Source: Pyronema omphalodes
Lineage: Eukaryota > Ascomycota > Pezizomycetes > Pezizales > Pyronemataceae
Assembly: GCA_024516155.1 (NCBI GenBank)
Contig: JAJJXM010000001.1
Span: forward strand, 1,302,001-1,366,000
DNA: 64,000 nt
Direction: 5' to 3'
The translations under genes were made by a program, and so were the position numbers. The notes beneath the pieces are model-generated. The model made no database searches. It was not told where the DNA came from and saw only the letters and a program-made list of their open reading frames with translations. Numbering within the stretch: the stretch's first letter is position 1; every line of letters starts with the position of its first letter. Below, one piece after another: positions 36,545 to 48,691 of the stretch.

Positions 36545-37630
36545 AAGTTCGTTGCAAAATCTTGGGGTGGGGGGAATAGAGGGATATGGTTTAGATGGAA
36601 CATAGTAGGATAGTGGGTAGTGAGTAGTGGAAAGTAACGGGGGAGGAGGGGGGGAGGGGTGAAGGAGGGGGGGTTGCAGACAGGATCATAATTATTGTTT
36701 AGGCATGGGGGAGAAGCGTGGGAGGAGTTGTGAATTGATAGACTAGCATGACAAGTTTGGAGACGAGTTTGAACAAGAGGAATAATGGACGAGTTGGGAA
36801 AGATTTGTAACGGATTGGGGGGACACAAAAAACTAATTGAATACAAGTGAAAGACCAATGGAATACCAGATAGGAAAAGTTCACACTGTCACTCGCAGAA
36901 ACGGCATCACATACTCTCCTTGGACTCTAGCAATAACGGGTTCCATCTGGGTTACCGGTAACTGCAGCTCGTCAATCTCCATCCCGCCACCACTCAGCGT
37001 CTTTCGTCCATAACGCTTGCCACTCCCGCTTGCCTTGTGTTTTCTGGATGTGGTACTAGCTACTGCTGGAGCCCATGCGGAAACCTCCTTCTCCTTTCAC
37101 ATAGCTTAGCTCGATGGAACGAGATGAGGACTGGAAGGGTGGTCTGAATGGTGCAGTGCCGGGGACAGGCATTTTAGCATCCTGGACTAATTTTCGGGAA
37201 CTAGGCTAACCGTCTTCAATTAGCACCGGTTGACTCTAATGAATGCCAGAAGCCAGGGTAGCTAACTGTGAATGTTGATCGGGCACACATCCCAGCAGAC
37301 CCACCTATATTTCGCCTGCCTACCCGTCGCCGTCATCACAACTACTTATCTATATCTCCCCGTCCCCAAGTCCTCAGCATTCTTTCTTCATCAGCCGGTG
37401 CTTCTACCACATCCACAACCAATATAATATACTTGCGGCAATATTCCTCCTACCTCATCCACTCGCAACAGTAATTTCACTCGATTCGACAAGACTCCTG
37501 TATTAAACTACTACTACTACATCCATATCACCGCTTTGATATATATTTGAAGATAATACCTTCAAGTACTCCGCACATAATTTTCTCTGCCGCCCACTTC
37601 AACACACCACCCCAGCATATCAATATCGCA

Positions 37631-39041
<1,411 letters not shown>

Positions 39042-39939
39042 TCTGTTTTGTTCGACTCGACTTCGAGACAGATGGAATGAAAAATAACACGGCTTAGACA
39101 TACGGCTCGTGTTTGTATAAAGAACATAATTTCCTTTGTTACATCATTGGCATTTCATTGCATCTATTGGGCGGCTTTTACTTTTAGAGATTCATGTTTT
39201 TCCTATGTTCCATTTCTGCCTATTGGGGTCATTTTTTTACATTGTCTTTTATTTCTTTACATCTCTTATCGATCATCACTGGGGTTTGGATTTGCAATGT
39301 TTTTATTTCCTTATTGATTTTTTCATATCTTTTTTACAAGGCTCACTAAGAACGGGTATACAAGCTAAGCTTCACGGCTACAATCAGGTGTATGGGCTGC
39401 TTTTTTGGATTTTTTTACAAGACATTTCCTTGCGCAATTGGGTCGGCTATATGTTTTTTTTTTGTTATTGCTACATACTACAGTTGCTTCTTCTATACAT
39501 ATATTACATCATATTATTAACATATTATTAACATATTTTTTCATTTTCATCTTTCAAGACCTTATCATTTCCTATTTGTTTCCTTATTTCGCAAAATGTT
39601 TGTTTTCGAAGTACTATTTCCTTTGTCATATCCCCCTGTTATGCATTTTTCTTATTCTGTCTTGTTCTTGTCTTGTTTTGTATTTTGAGAAAGATAGCAA
39701 AGGGCGGTTTGCGTTGTTTTGGAATATCATTGGATGGGGTTTTTTGTAACTCGAATAGGAAAATCGAGAATTTGTAGATATGTATGGGATTGGATTGGCC
39801 TGCTCGCTGCAAATATTGCCGAAGCGCCGGGATGGAACAGGAAACTTAGAAGAAAGATGGGCTTGTAGAATAGGTAGAAATAGATGGGATATTAGATGGA
39901 TCAGCAATAAGAATAAAAGAAATAACAAAAGTCCTGCTG

Positions 39940-40020
39940 TATCGTGTATTTTTCACCGTGTATCGTTTATCTTGCATTGTGCATCGTTTATCGTGCATTG
40001 TGTATTGTGTATCCTGTATT
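39940..40020 (+). repeat. Degenerate 10-23 bp repeats
   Basis: TATCGTTTATC, TTGCATTGTG and TATCGTGTAT words recur; the clearest pair is a 23 bp unit repeated twice. A decayed minisatellite. Confidence 0.6.
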
Positions 40021-40320
40021 ACACCACCACACTACACCCCCCTCTCCCGAAAGTTTTCCCCGTGATTAATCAAACAAAAAACACCTCGAATGCCAATTCA
40101 ATCCAATCAAACAAAAAAATGTTTCTCCTATCTTCCTTCACGCCTTCCTTTTTGTTTCCACCATTCCACCGAAATATCTCCGATAATAATCTAATCTAAC
40201 ATGTTTATAAACCCATCTATTATTAGCACCAAATGCCGATATATCCTACTCCCTGGTTCCCGCCTGTCCCTATTATAATGTCCCAATATACCAAGATGGC
40301 GGGATTTTGTCTAAATACAT

Positions 40321-40495
40321 TTCATTTATTTTGACATGCAATTTATGCCATGAATTGTTCTAATTTATGCCTCCAATCCATTTCTTCCCGTTCATCTGGT
40401 GTTCCATTCTGACATGAATTGCCTTAAGCTATAAATTTGTTCATTTGTTCATTTGTTTTGAACGTGTAATTTACGCCATCAATTGTTTCGACGCA
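40321..40495 (+). repeat. Spaced direct repeat
   Basis: A stretch of about 40 bp (TTCATTTATTTTGAC then ATGCAATTTATGCCATGAAT) recurs with about ten differences near 40450 (TTCATTTGTTTTGAA then GTGTAATTTACGCCATCAAT). Most of the differences are transitions. Confidence 0.6.
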
Positions 40496-40896
40496 ATACA
40501 AAATAATAAACCCCGTGGAATTGGTGTTGGGACCTAAGGGCTGTTTTTATTTTTTGGTTTTGGTTTTGGTTTCTCGTGTGAAACTTACCGAATTAATATG
40601 TGGTGTTCCTGTTCCTGCTTCTGTTTTGCTTCTGGTTGTATTCTTGTTTTGGTTCCTGTTCTTGTCTTTCTGCTGCGGGTTGGGTGGTGTTTCTGCTTCT
40701 GTCTTGTCTCTTGTTTTTGTTTTTGTTTTTGGTTTCTGTTTTGGATTGTTTCGCTTGAGGTATGGCATGGGTGAGGATTGGGTGCGGTTGGGGTGCGGTT
40801 GGGGTTGAGGTGAGGTTGCGGGTTGCGGGTTCGTTTAACCCTGGTATTAGCTTTAGTACATTTGTGCACCCTTTTCCGACGACGGGAGACGGAGGA

Positions 40897-40915
40897 GGGG
40901 GGGGGGGGGGGGGGG
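40897..40915 (+). repeat. Poly(G) tract, 19 bases
   Basis: Uninterrupted G run, the longest on this strand. It is followed within 20 bp by a GAC trinucleotide run. Confidence 0.9.
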
Positions 40916-40934
40916 TAGATGGAGGATGGAGGAT

Positions 40935-40962
40935 GACGACGACGACGACGACGACGACGACG
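40935..40962 (+). repeat. GAC trinucleotide run
   Basis: Nine tandem GAC units followed by AACGGC hexamer repeats (to about 40985). Confidence 0.9.
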
Positions 40963-43234
40963 GTAACGGCAACGGCAACGGCAACAGAATACAGCCGATG
41001 ATGGCGGCTATGCCACCATATTACGATAGCTATCGACAACGGACGACAAGACTACGAAGACGACAGCCAACAACGAGCGCAGCCGCAAAGAAGGAAACGA
41101 AGGAGCATAATGGGATTTTATTTTATTTTATTTTACTTCATTCTACCAACCATTTTGGTTTCTTTTACAGTAATATATTATGATACCTCAAACGAACGAG
41201 TAAGCTGCGAAATATTTACTTTTTTAAGGCATAGAGGGGTAATGTGTTATAAAACGGAAACAAGGTGCAGAACGAGACTGAAGCGGGAGGAAACGAATAG
41301 CAAACGAATGGGAAATAATAAAGGATGGGCGGATGAAAAAAAAAAAGAAAACAACGAACAGATAGAAAGTTTTCGTATTGCTGTGAGAGTGCTGCGGAAG
41401 GTCTGCGGGTAAGTTCAGGGTTGCGTGCGGGTGAAAGGTTGCGGGAAGCTACGGGAGGGTTAAAGTCTGCCGCAGGGCTCAGGGTTTGCGATACTGGCTA
41501 TTACATACCCTATTACACATCACACTACACAAGGAACCCCAACTCCAACCTCACCGTACACCTGCATAAACACCACATATACATACCAACAGCAATAACA
41601 ACAGCATCGAGAAATTTTACCTATCTGCCTGGTATTCACCGATGATGTTCACCGATGATATTCAAGCCGCCTGTTGGATTATTACAGATCCACCAATCTT
41701 TGGTCTACATATGCAGATACGTCAAAATCGTTCTTCACCGCCTTAATGGTATGTATGTATGTAGGTAGGCAAGACGTGGGGAGGTAGAACGGGAAACGTA
41801 TGCTCGTCCATGATTGATTTTCAAGAGCCAAGTCTTAGGCTCAGGGATTACGAATGAACGAACGAAGGAGATTTGGTGATTAGGGAGATCTTATGGACCT
41901 GCTTGTTGGATGAGTTGGGTTTGTTGAGTTTTATTGAATTTGTTGACTAGTTAGAGAAGTTGGATAAGTTGACCAGTTGGTTCAGCGGCTGTATGGTGCA
42001 TAGTACATACTCACATGATAGTAACATACACAGATAGCACATAGCCCATAATATATAATACATAATACACAGATACACAGATACTACACACTACACAGTA
42101 CATCATAAACATATACCATCTACGTAAGATATACATTCCATTCCATTTGTTTGTGTCTTCTTTCTTTTTACTTTATGTCCTCTTGTCTTTGTCTTTATCC
42201 CTGGCTAGGAACTCTTCCAACACACAACCGGTCCAGGAATCCTTAGATTCCCATAGATTGCCTTAGATTTCCGAGTTTAGTTGTTTCCTTAGACTCGGTA
42301 GTACTCGGTAGATTTTTATTTTAGATCCACATGCATAGTACACTTTGTTTCTAAAGCTTCCGGCTTCAAGCTCCAGGATTCAGGCTTCAAGCTTCAAAAT
42401 AAGACGGTGTCGGGCTGAATGGCTGGCTGGTCTGTCCCATTCACCAGTTTCGTGGGATGGCTTGTTTTTTCTTGACTTATTTTACTTACTCTGAAAGGAT
42501 GAGGAATGAGGGATGAGGGATGAAGGATGAAAGGATGAAAGGATTCATAGCGTGGGGGGTTAAAACGAGGGATTCTGTTTTGTTTCTTTTCCCGTTTCTC
42601 GGTATTGTCTGGATTTAGTATTGATGGACAGATGGCATGGGATGCGATGGGATTCCCCTGGCTCAGACGGGTTTGTACTATCAAGGTTGTCCGGTTGTCA
42701 CAAAATTCTCCTTACAGCACAGCACAGCAAACACAGTACCTGGCATCGTAGACCTTTTGTTGAGCTAGCTATGATCCTATCTGCCGTGTTTGTTTCTAAG
42801 TGTGGGGTGTGCAGTGGGAAGTGCCATCTTAATTATGGATCGAAACATTTCTGTAAACATTATTGGTCGAAATGTAATTCCACCACCACCACTACCCAGC
42901 ACCAGCAGACTTACGTATTATATTTCTGCATGAAAAGGAAAAGGAAAACAGAAATCTTCGGTTGGCTCAAACCGTGCGCCACCAACCATGAGCACTACCT
43001 GGTGGATGGGATGGCCGTAAATTCACAGGTGCAGAACCGAACCGAAATGCTGGGTTGTTTTGTCGTACTGGGGCGGTTTCTCTAGAGTAATTAGAATAAA
43101 CAAATAAAATTGGTAACTAAAAACGTGGTGTTTTGTTTGTCCGTTAGCGTTGCGACAAGACAGGAAATAAAACATGCATGGGTGCGTGGGTGCGTGGGAT
43201 TGTTCCCTAACATAGACTGGAATTAGTTTGACAG

Positions 43235-43375
43235 CTAGGGTTGTCCGCGACGGTTGCTTTGATGATCAGGTCCACCACCGTATTCCCAGTTGATCGGAGG
43301 ACCACTTTCAAACTGGAGGAAAATATAAGTTGCGGGGTGTAGGAGGATCAGGGCCTGGAGAATTTCCAAATTTCG
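43235..43375 (-). other. Possible orphan terminal exon
   Basis: On the minus strand a TTTCCTAG acceptor precedes 46 codons ending in TAG. The peptide looks protein-like (LEILQALILLHPATYIFLQF, then GPPINWEYGGGPDHQSNRRGQP), but I do not recognise it and found no convincing upstream exon. A 141 base open stretch is within chance expectation. Kept as a flag only. Confidence 0.2.
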
Positions 43376-46170
43376 CTAGGAAACAAGCGGATGTAGTGTG
43401 GGTTGTAATTATTGTTGCGTTACGTTACTCTTGATGGAAGTGCAGATTAAATTTGCTTATGTTTGTGTACCGTGTTATTTTGTTTCCCTCCGATCCCCTT
43501 CTTCGTTTCCCTGATCTGATTCCCTCGATGCGCCACGCTGTTTCGAACTGACTGGCTGTCGTCTGTCGTCCTACCCAAATCGATAGGCTAGATATCTCCC
43601 CTTTATCTCGGTAGTCACCCGCGATGCCGCAACACCTGCACGTCTCTCTGGAGTACATCCCGCTGGCTGGCCGCTGTCTGGCTGACTGGCTGCCGTGATG
43701 GGAGATGCAACATCGGGTACCAGTTCTCGGATAGCTGTCGCTCGAATTCGATTGCCGACCGCTATGGCAAAAGAGGGTCATGGCGGTCCGTTAACGTTTC
43801 CGCGTCTAGTGGGCAGCAGCCTGGCCAGAGACCCTACTGGCCGCACGAGCCTGTGGGGCATCTAATGAGCCATGGTACGCTACAAATCAAGCACGGAAGC
43901 ATCCGCACAGCTGTAAAATATGTCAATTCAACCGTTCTGTCGACCGATTGCCGAATAAAGCTTTATGAAACATTGTTCATTTGCCGGATGCATGGAATGT
44001 CACTCATGTTTATGAGCTATTTCACAGCGCACGTTATGTATTTTACTCTACAACGGTCATCCCCGGGGCCGGGCAACTCGGCGCTATCCCACGTCCCACC
44101 CCGGTCTAGGGTTATGTTATGTTTCCCTGCGGCCAAATTGTGCTTCTATGCTAGTCAGGTACAATACTCTAGAGCTCTCCAAGCCTGGGGAACGCAATTC
44201 TGATCAGGCTACACTACTTGTATAATTTGTTTGGAGCGCCAACGGCGTGGGGTGTACCATACATACATACAATCTGTTCATATTGATGAACTAGGGGGAT
44301 CCTATCAACCGTTAATTGCCTACTATGTACCAGCTACGGCCCGGCCGAATGAACCGGAGTCTCGGGCTACATTCCCTTTCCTTGCCCAGTAAATTACCTT
44401 CCGGGACTTCTCAACCGTGGGACGGCGTGGGATGTTGTCTATCAAGGGTCCCGTATTTCCAAGCCGACGAACTTACGCAAGTTGTCTCGGAAGTCAGTTT
44501 ATTTTCCCTGTCGACCATAGCCAGATCTCAGAAACCGAATATCGGAATGGCGCTATATACTCGACGCTGTAAAATAAGTCCCGTTGTGCTGGTCAGTTGT
44601 CAGTCCCGATCTCGCCAGTTGAGAAGGCCTAATCTAGATGGATAAAGTCCAGGCTTCCAGCACTTTTCCGCGGGCCCAGCCATACTTCTCAGAAACCGAA
44701 CGTTCAAAAACTTAAAAGAAGCTGAGGGTTTTTTTTTGTTTTGGCGTTTCTGTTATAGGCCTTCCAGATATTGGTTTAGCCTCGGCAACTCTATCCGCAC
44801 GCTGGGTCTTGGAAGGGTTCCGCTCCAGACGGGCCGTCTCTCGTCTCGTCTGCCGGAAGTTCCCACGGCCCTTTCCATGGAATGAAGCTAACGGGCCGAG
44901 GCAGGTGGGGGGAGGAACGGTGTTGAGTGAGCGAACAGACGAACAATGTCCACGCGTTTTATACACGCATAACATATGGCCGACATATGTAAAAGTACGG
45001 TTATCAATTTGGCGAGCCGAGTAGATAATTTGGCTTGAAGCTCTGCCACGGTTCGGCGAGCCTTTGTCTGTGGAACTGCGTCTGTGGGTAGGTGGGATTG
45101 CAATGGCGTGATGGACCGCGACGAGCTCGACCAACCACAAGCTCAAGGGACTGACTACGCCGGGATGGTAGCTACGCACAGTATCGAACATATGCAGACA
45201 AAGGCCGCATCTCTGGTACACTCTGACAGTGAGACAAAGATCGAGTATCTAAGGGGAAGCCTTGTCCAAGATCGGCGAGCGATAGATGCGGATCCATTGA
45301 CCATGCGGTCGAATCATCAAAGGAGGCACGGCTGTTCCTGAGAGGGACACCAGGAGGGACAGCCGTTCCGTTCGCCTGGCTAGCACCGTCACCACGTAAA
45401 GACGATCACCGCATATATAGTTCCACAAATGGTAGGTAAGTTTTGTATGACATGTATCTCCGACAGCAGCTCGCCTAACAGCCGAATTACCCCAGACGGA
45501 AAGCCTCAGCTCAAGATACATACAGCATGTGCAGACGAGCGACCGTTTATGGTTCAGTCAAGATGCAGGGCCAATCCGTCGAACAATGGATATCCAGGGG
45601 CAAGACTGTGATCTGGAGGACGTCAGTGAGATGGCTTGATACCGTGCACCACCGGATTATCGAATTAATTCGCCGGTCGAAGCAATAAAGAATATTCGAT
45701 CACAATGCCGTCAAAGCTCATAAGAATTACTGATATCCAGTGAAGGCGTTTCATCAACATCAAAGCACATATCCTGCTGCTGACGACGTGATCGACACTC
45801 GGAAAGTCGCCGAACCCACCGACGCCTACTCCTGCAGTTTATGATCATAATTCATAGGAGCTATGTATCGTGCTCTCGTTACGGAGTAAGAGGATGTATA
45901 CGTTGTTTCAGCTAAAGCTTAGACTGAATTTCTATGAGCTGCAAGAGCTCCGTAGGCGAGTGTCTGGGGGTGGTGATACAGGTTAGGATTCGTCCCCAAG
46001 ATTTACTGATAGCTGCTGTCACAATAAGACAAAGTATCCTACAATAGGTTTTCTGAGGATGGGTTGCTGATATTGGCAAGCCGAGAGTCGGAAGGATTTC
46101 AATCATCGGAGACAACACGATGCCGGATCAGGCTGAACTAGAAAACAACCAGCCAAAACATCATAATCAG

Positions 46171-46182
46171 TCACTCGAGTGA
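46171..46182. promoter_or_regulatory. 12 bp perfect palindrome upstream of LYS9
   Basis: TCACTCGAGTGA is a perfect palindrome about 470 bp before the LYS9 start. It is not the Gcn4/CPC1 consensus. A CACGTG hexamer lies at about 46344. Function unknown. Confidence 0.3.
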
Positions 46183-46650
46183 TTGTGGGCTTGAAATTCA
46201 GTCACTGTATTTCGGGTTTTTTCTGTATTAGTTTCGACGCTGGTCCTGTGCCAATCAAATGTCGCATGTCGTTGATTTAAAGTCAGGAGGTGAGGGACGT
46301 TGTGTGGTTAATGCGTTATGCGCAGGACATGGCATCACGAGCGCACGTGGTCGGGTGGCGGCGTGTAGAGTTACACAAGGCCAATAAACGACATTCCGTT
46401 GGCCGTGCAAGCTGCAAACGCGAGGTTTGGCGCGAACGTCGTTGATGATTTAACGTTTTATGTCTATCAGCCCCAGGAAAAGATACGCATGCTCCGATTG
46501 ACCACTCAAAGCGCGTCCTGGAAAATGTGGAGTCATCTCGGAGGATACTCGTCCATTAGCCGCTGAGGCTTGGCGCGGATACCCCGCCATTCACCGCCGA
46601 TTTTTCTCGCGAATAGCCACTTCTCCAGCTCCATATTCACAATCAACACA

Positions 46651-48128
46651 ATGGCTGCCGTCGTCGAAGCTGTCTCCAACCTCGTTTCTCCCTCCAAGAG
46701 TGTTCTCCTCTTGGGATCCGGTTTCGTTGCGAAGCCCTGTCTCGACTACCTCTCCGAGAAGGGAATTGCCGTCACCGTTGGTATGCTGGATCCCAGATTG
46801 TAAATGAAGTCATAGACTGACGGAATTTCAGCTTGCCGTACCCAGGTCTCCGCTGAGAAGCTCTCTGAGGGTGTTAAGCACACTACTCCCATCTCCCTCG
46901 ATGTCTCCAACGAGGCCGCCCTTGAGGCCGAGGTTGCCAAGCACGACCTTGTCATCTCGTATGTTCCACTAAATATCTATATAAGAACTTCAACTCTGAT
47001 ATATTGCATAGCTTGATCCCCTACACCCACCACGCCACCGTCATCAAGGCTGCCATCAAGGCCAAGAAGCATGTTGTCACCACCTCCTACGTCTCCCCCG
47101 CCATGGAGGCCCTCGACGCTGAGGCCAAGGCTGCCGGAATCACCGTCTTGAACGAGATTGGACTTGACCCTGGTATCGACCACTTGTACGCCGTCAAGTT
47201 GTTCGATGAGGTCCACGCTGCCGGAGGAAAGATCATCTCCTTCCTTTCTTACTGTGGAGGTCTCCCCGCCCCCGAGAACTCTGGAAACCCCCTCGGATAC
47301 AAGTTCTCTTGGTCTTCCCGTGGAGTCCTTCTCGCCTTGAGAAACTCCGCTAAGTACTGGAAGGATGGAAAGATCGAGGAGATCGCTGGACCTGAGCTCA
47401 TGGCTGCCGCTAAGCCTTACCACATCTACCCCGGATACGCCTTCGTTGCCTACCCCAACCGTGACTCCACCATCTACAAGGAGCGTTACGGAATCCCCGA
47501 GGCCCAGACCATCATCCGTGGAACCCTCCGTTACGCCGGATTCCCTGAGTTCATCCACGTTCTTGTCGACATGAACTTCCTCTCCGACGAGCCCTCCGCC
47601 GACTTCGCCCAGCCTCTTCCCTGGAAGACCGCTTTGGCCAAGCTTCTCGGATCTTCCTCCGAGAAGGAGGAGGATCTCATTGAGATCATCTCTTCCAAGA
47701 CCAAGTTCGCCTCCGAGGAGGACAAGAACAGAATAATTGCTGGTCTCCGCTGGTTGGGACTCTTCTCCGACGAGTTGAACACTCCCCGTGGAAACCCCCT
47801 CGACACCCTTTGCGCCACTCTCGAGAAGAAGATGCAGTATGAGGAGGGAGAGCGTGACATGGTCATGCTCCAGCACAGATTCGAGATTGAGAACAAGGAC
47901 GGATCCAAGGAGACTCGCACCTCCACCCTCGTTGACTACGGTGTCCCCGGTGGATACACCTCCATGGCCAAGTTGGTCGGTGTTCCTTGCGCCGTCGCTA
48001 CCAAGTTGGTTCTTGACGGTGTTATCACCGACAAGGGTGTCATTGCTCCCATGAACGCCAAGATCAACAACCCCTTGATTGAGGAGTTGAAGGCCCTCGG
48101 AATTGAGTGCAAGGAGGAGGTTGTTTAA
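46651..48128 (+). CDS. LYS9: Saccharopine dehydrogenase (NADP+, L-glutamate-forming)
   Basis: Penultimate enzyme of the fungal alpha-aminoadipate pathway to lysine: condenses aminoadipate semialdehyde with glutamate and reduces the imine to saccharopine. Cytosolic, about 457 residues, close to the family length. Exons 46651-46780, 46832-46958 and 47012-48128, with introns of 51 and 53 bp. The N-terminal Rossmann fold shows VLLLGSGFVAKPCLDYL and ends its first half at HDLVISLIPYTHHATVIKAA. TSYVSPAMEAL, EIGLDPGIDHLYA and FLSYCGGLPAPE follow, the last near the active site, and then the catalytic domain. Codon use is strongly biased (GGA for Gly, GAG, AAG, CTC/TTG), which suggests high expression. 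A 395-codon antisense ORF overlaps exon 3 and is a by-product of this bias. Confidence 0.97.
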
Positions 48129-48691
48129 ATTTTTCATTAGCGAGTTTTTGTTTTCGACAACCATGTACTATTGTGATACCAGAGTATATATAAAATTGCT
48201 TTAAAAGTTCCAAGATGAATAAAATGACGTTCATGATATCAGTACATCAGTTTCTTCAGTGTGATTTAGGGTGACTTGTCGTAATTACAGAGTGATAAAC
48301 TATGAATTGTGAACCTGTTCTGTAAACGCACAGGCCACCAAAATTGAACCCACATACCCCATCTACGTCATCGTAAATCCACGCAGAGTTGTTGCTTCGG
48401 CTCCAGATTTCCTTAAGCGAGTGACGTAGCGTGCGGATTCTGCCAACAACGACGTGCAGCACAATGCACGTGACATTAGCGGGAATGTTCCATAGCCGCT
48501 TGACTAATCCGAATTCGCATTCGTGACTAGCCGCTTGGTGCTGCAACTGCAAGCGATTGGTATCCCTCCTCCGAACTCGCCCCTCCGCCGAAATTCTGCT
48601 CCATCCCCCAATATTTGATACCAATAGTCCACTGAGGTTCGGCGTCGCTCGTTTGCGCTGGTTTTATTCTCATAGACCGAGGCAGCATCGC
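48129..48691. other. Intergenic, LYS9 3' flank and YME1 promoter
   Basis: No ORF of note. AT-rich just after LYS9 and more GC-rich towards YME1, as expected for a 3' UTR followed by a promoter. Confidence 0.5.

Larger units (their letters stand above)
19943..37630. other. Gene desert of about 17.7 kb
   Basis: No ORF here encodes a product I recognise and none has the length or codon pattern of the window's real genes. Composition is not strongly AT-biased, so repeat-induced point mutation is not obvious. It holds an imperfect duplication (20190-20380), a 611 bp TIR element (26976-27586), a 20/40 bp minisatellite (27855-28215), a short tandem duplication (28493-28558), 13 bp and 4 bp microsatellites, and several G/C homopolymers. 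The final part near 37.1-37.6 kb is presumably promoter and 5' UTR of the zinc-finger gene. Confidence 0.6.
39042..46650. other. Gene-poor region of about 7.6 kb
   Basis: T-rich sequence follows the zinc-finger stop and may include its 3' UTR. No ORF is recognisable. It holds short repeats near 39.94-40.02, 40.32 and 40.45 kb, G/T-rich low-complexity sequence (40540-40760), a 19-base G run, a GAC trinucleotide run and a possible orphan exon on the minus strand (43235-43375). The last few hundred bases are the LYS9 promoter. Confidence 0.5.

Noticed and set aside
19943..37630. RIP-mutated transposon graveyard
   Set aside because: Base composition is not strongly AT-rich and no transposase or reverse transcriptase relic was seen, so the usual signs are absent.
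43425..43781. 118-codon minus-strand ORF upstream of the orphan exon
   Set aside because: Its Ser/Arg/Cys-rich product looks random, and no good donor joins it to the exon at 43375.
44712..45221. 169-codon minus-strand ORF in the second desert
   Set aside because: No recognisable motif, ordinary composition and no supporting splice sites or neighbours. Could be chance at this base composition.
46977..48164. 395-codon ORF antisense to LYS9
   Set aside because: It mirrors exon 3 of LYS9 exactly. Strong codon bias in the sense gene leaves the antisense frame free of stops, and its Leu/Gly/Val/Ser-rich product has no domain.
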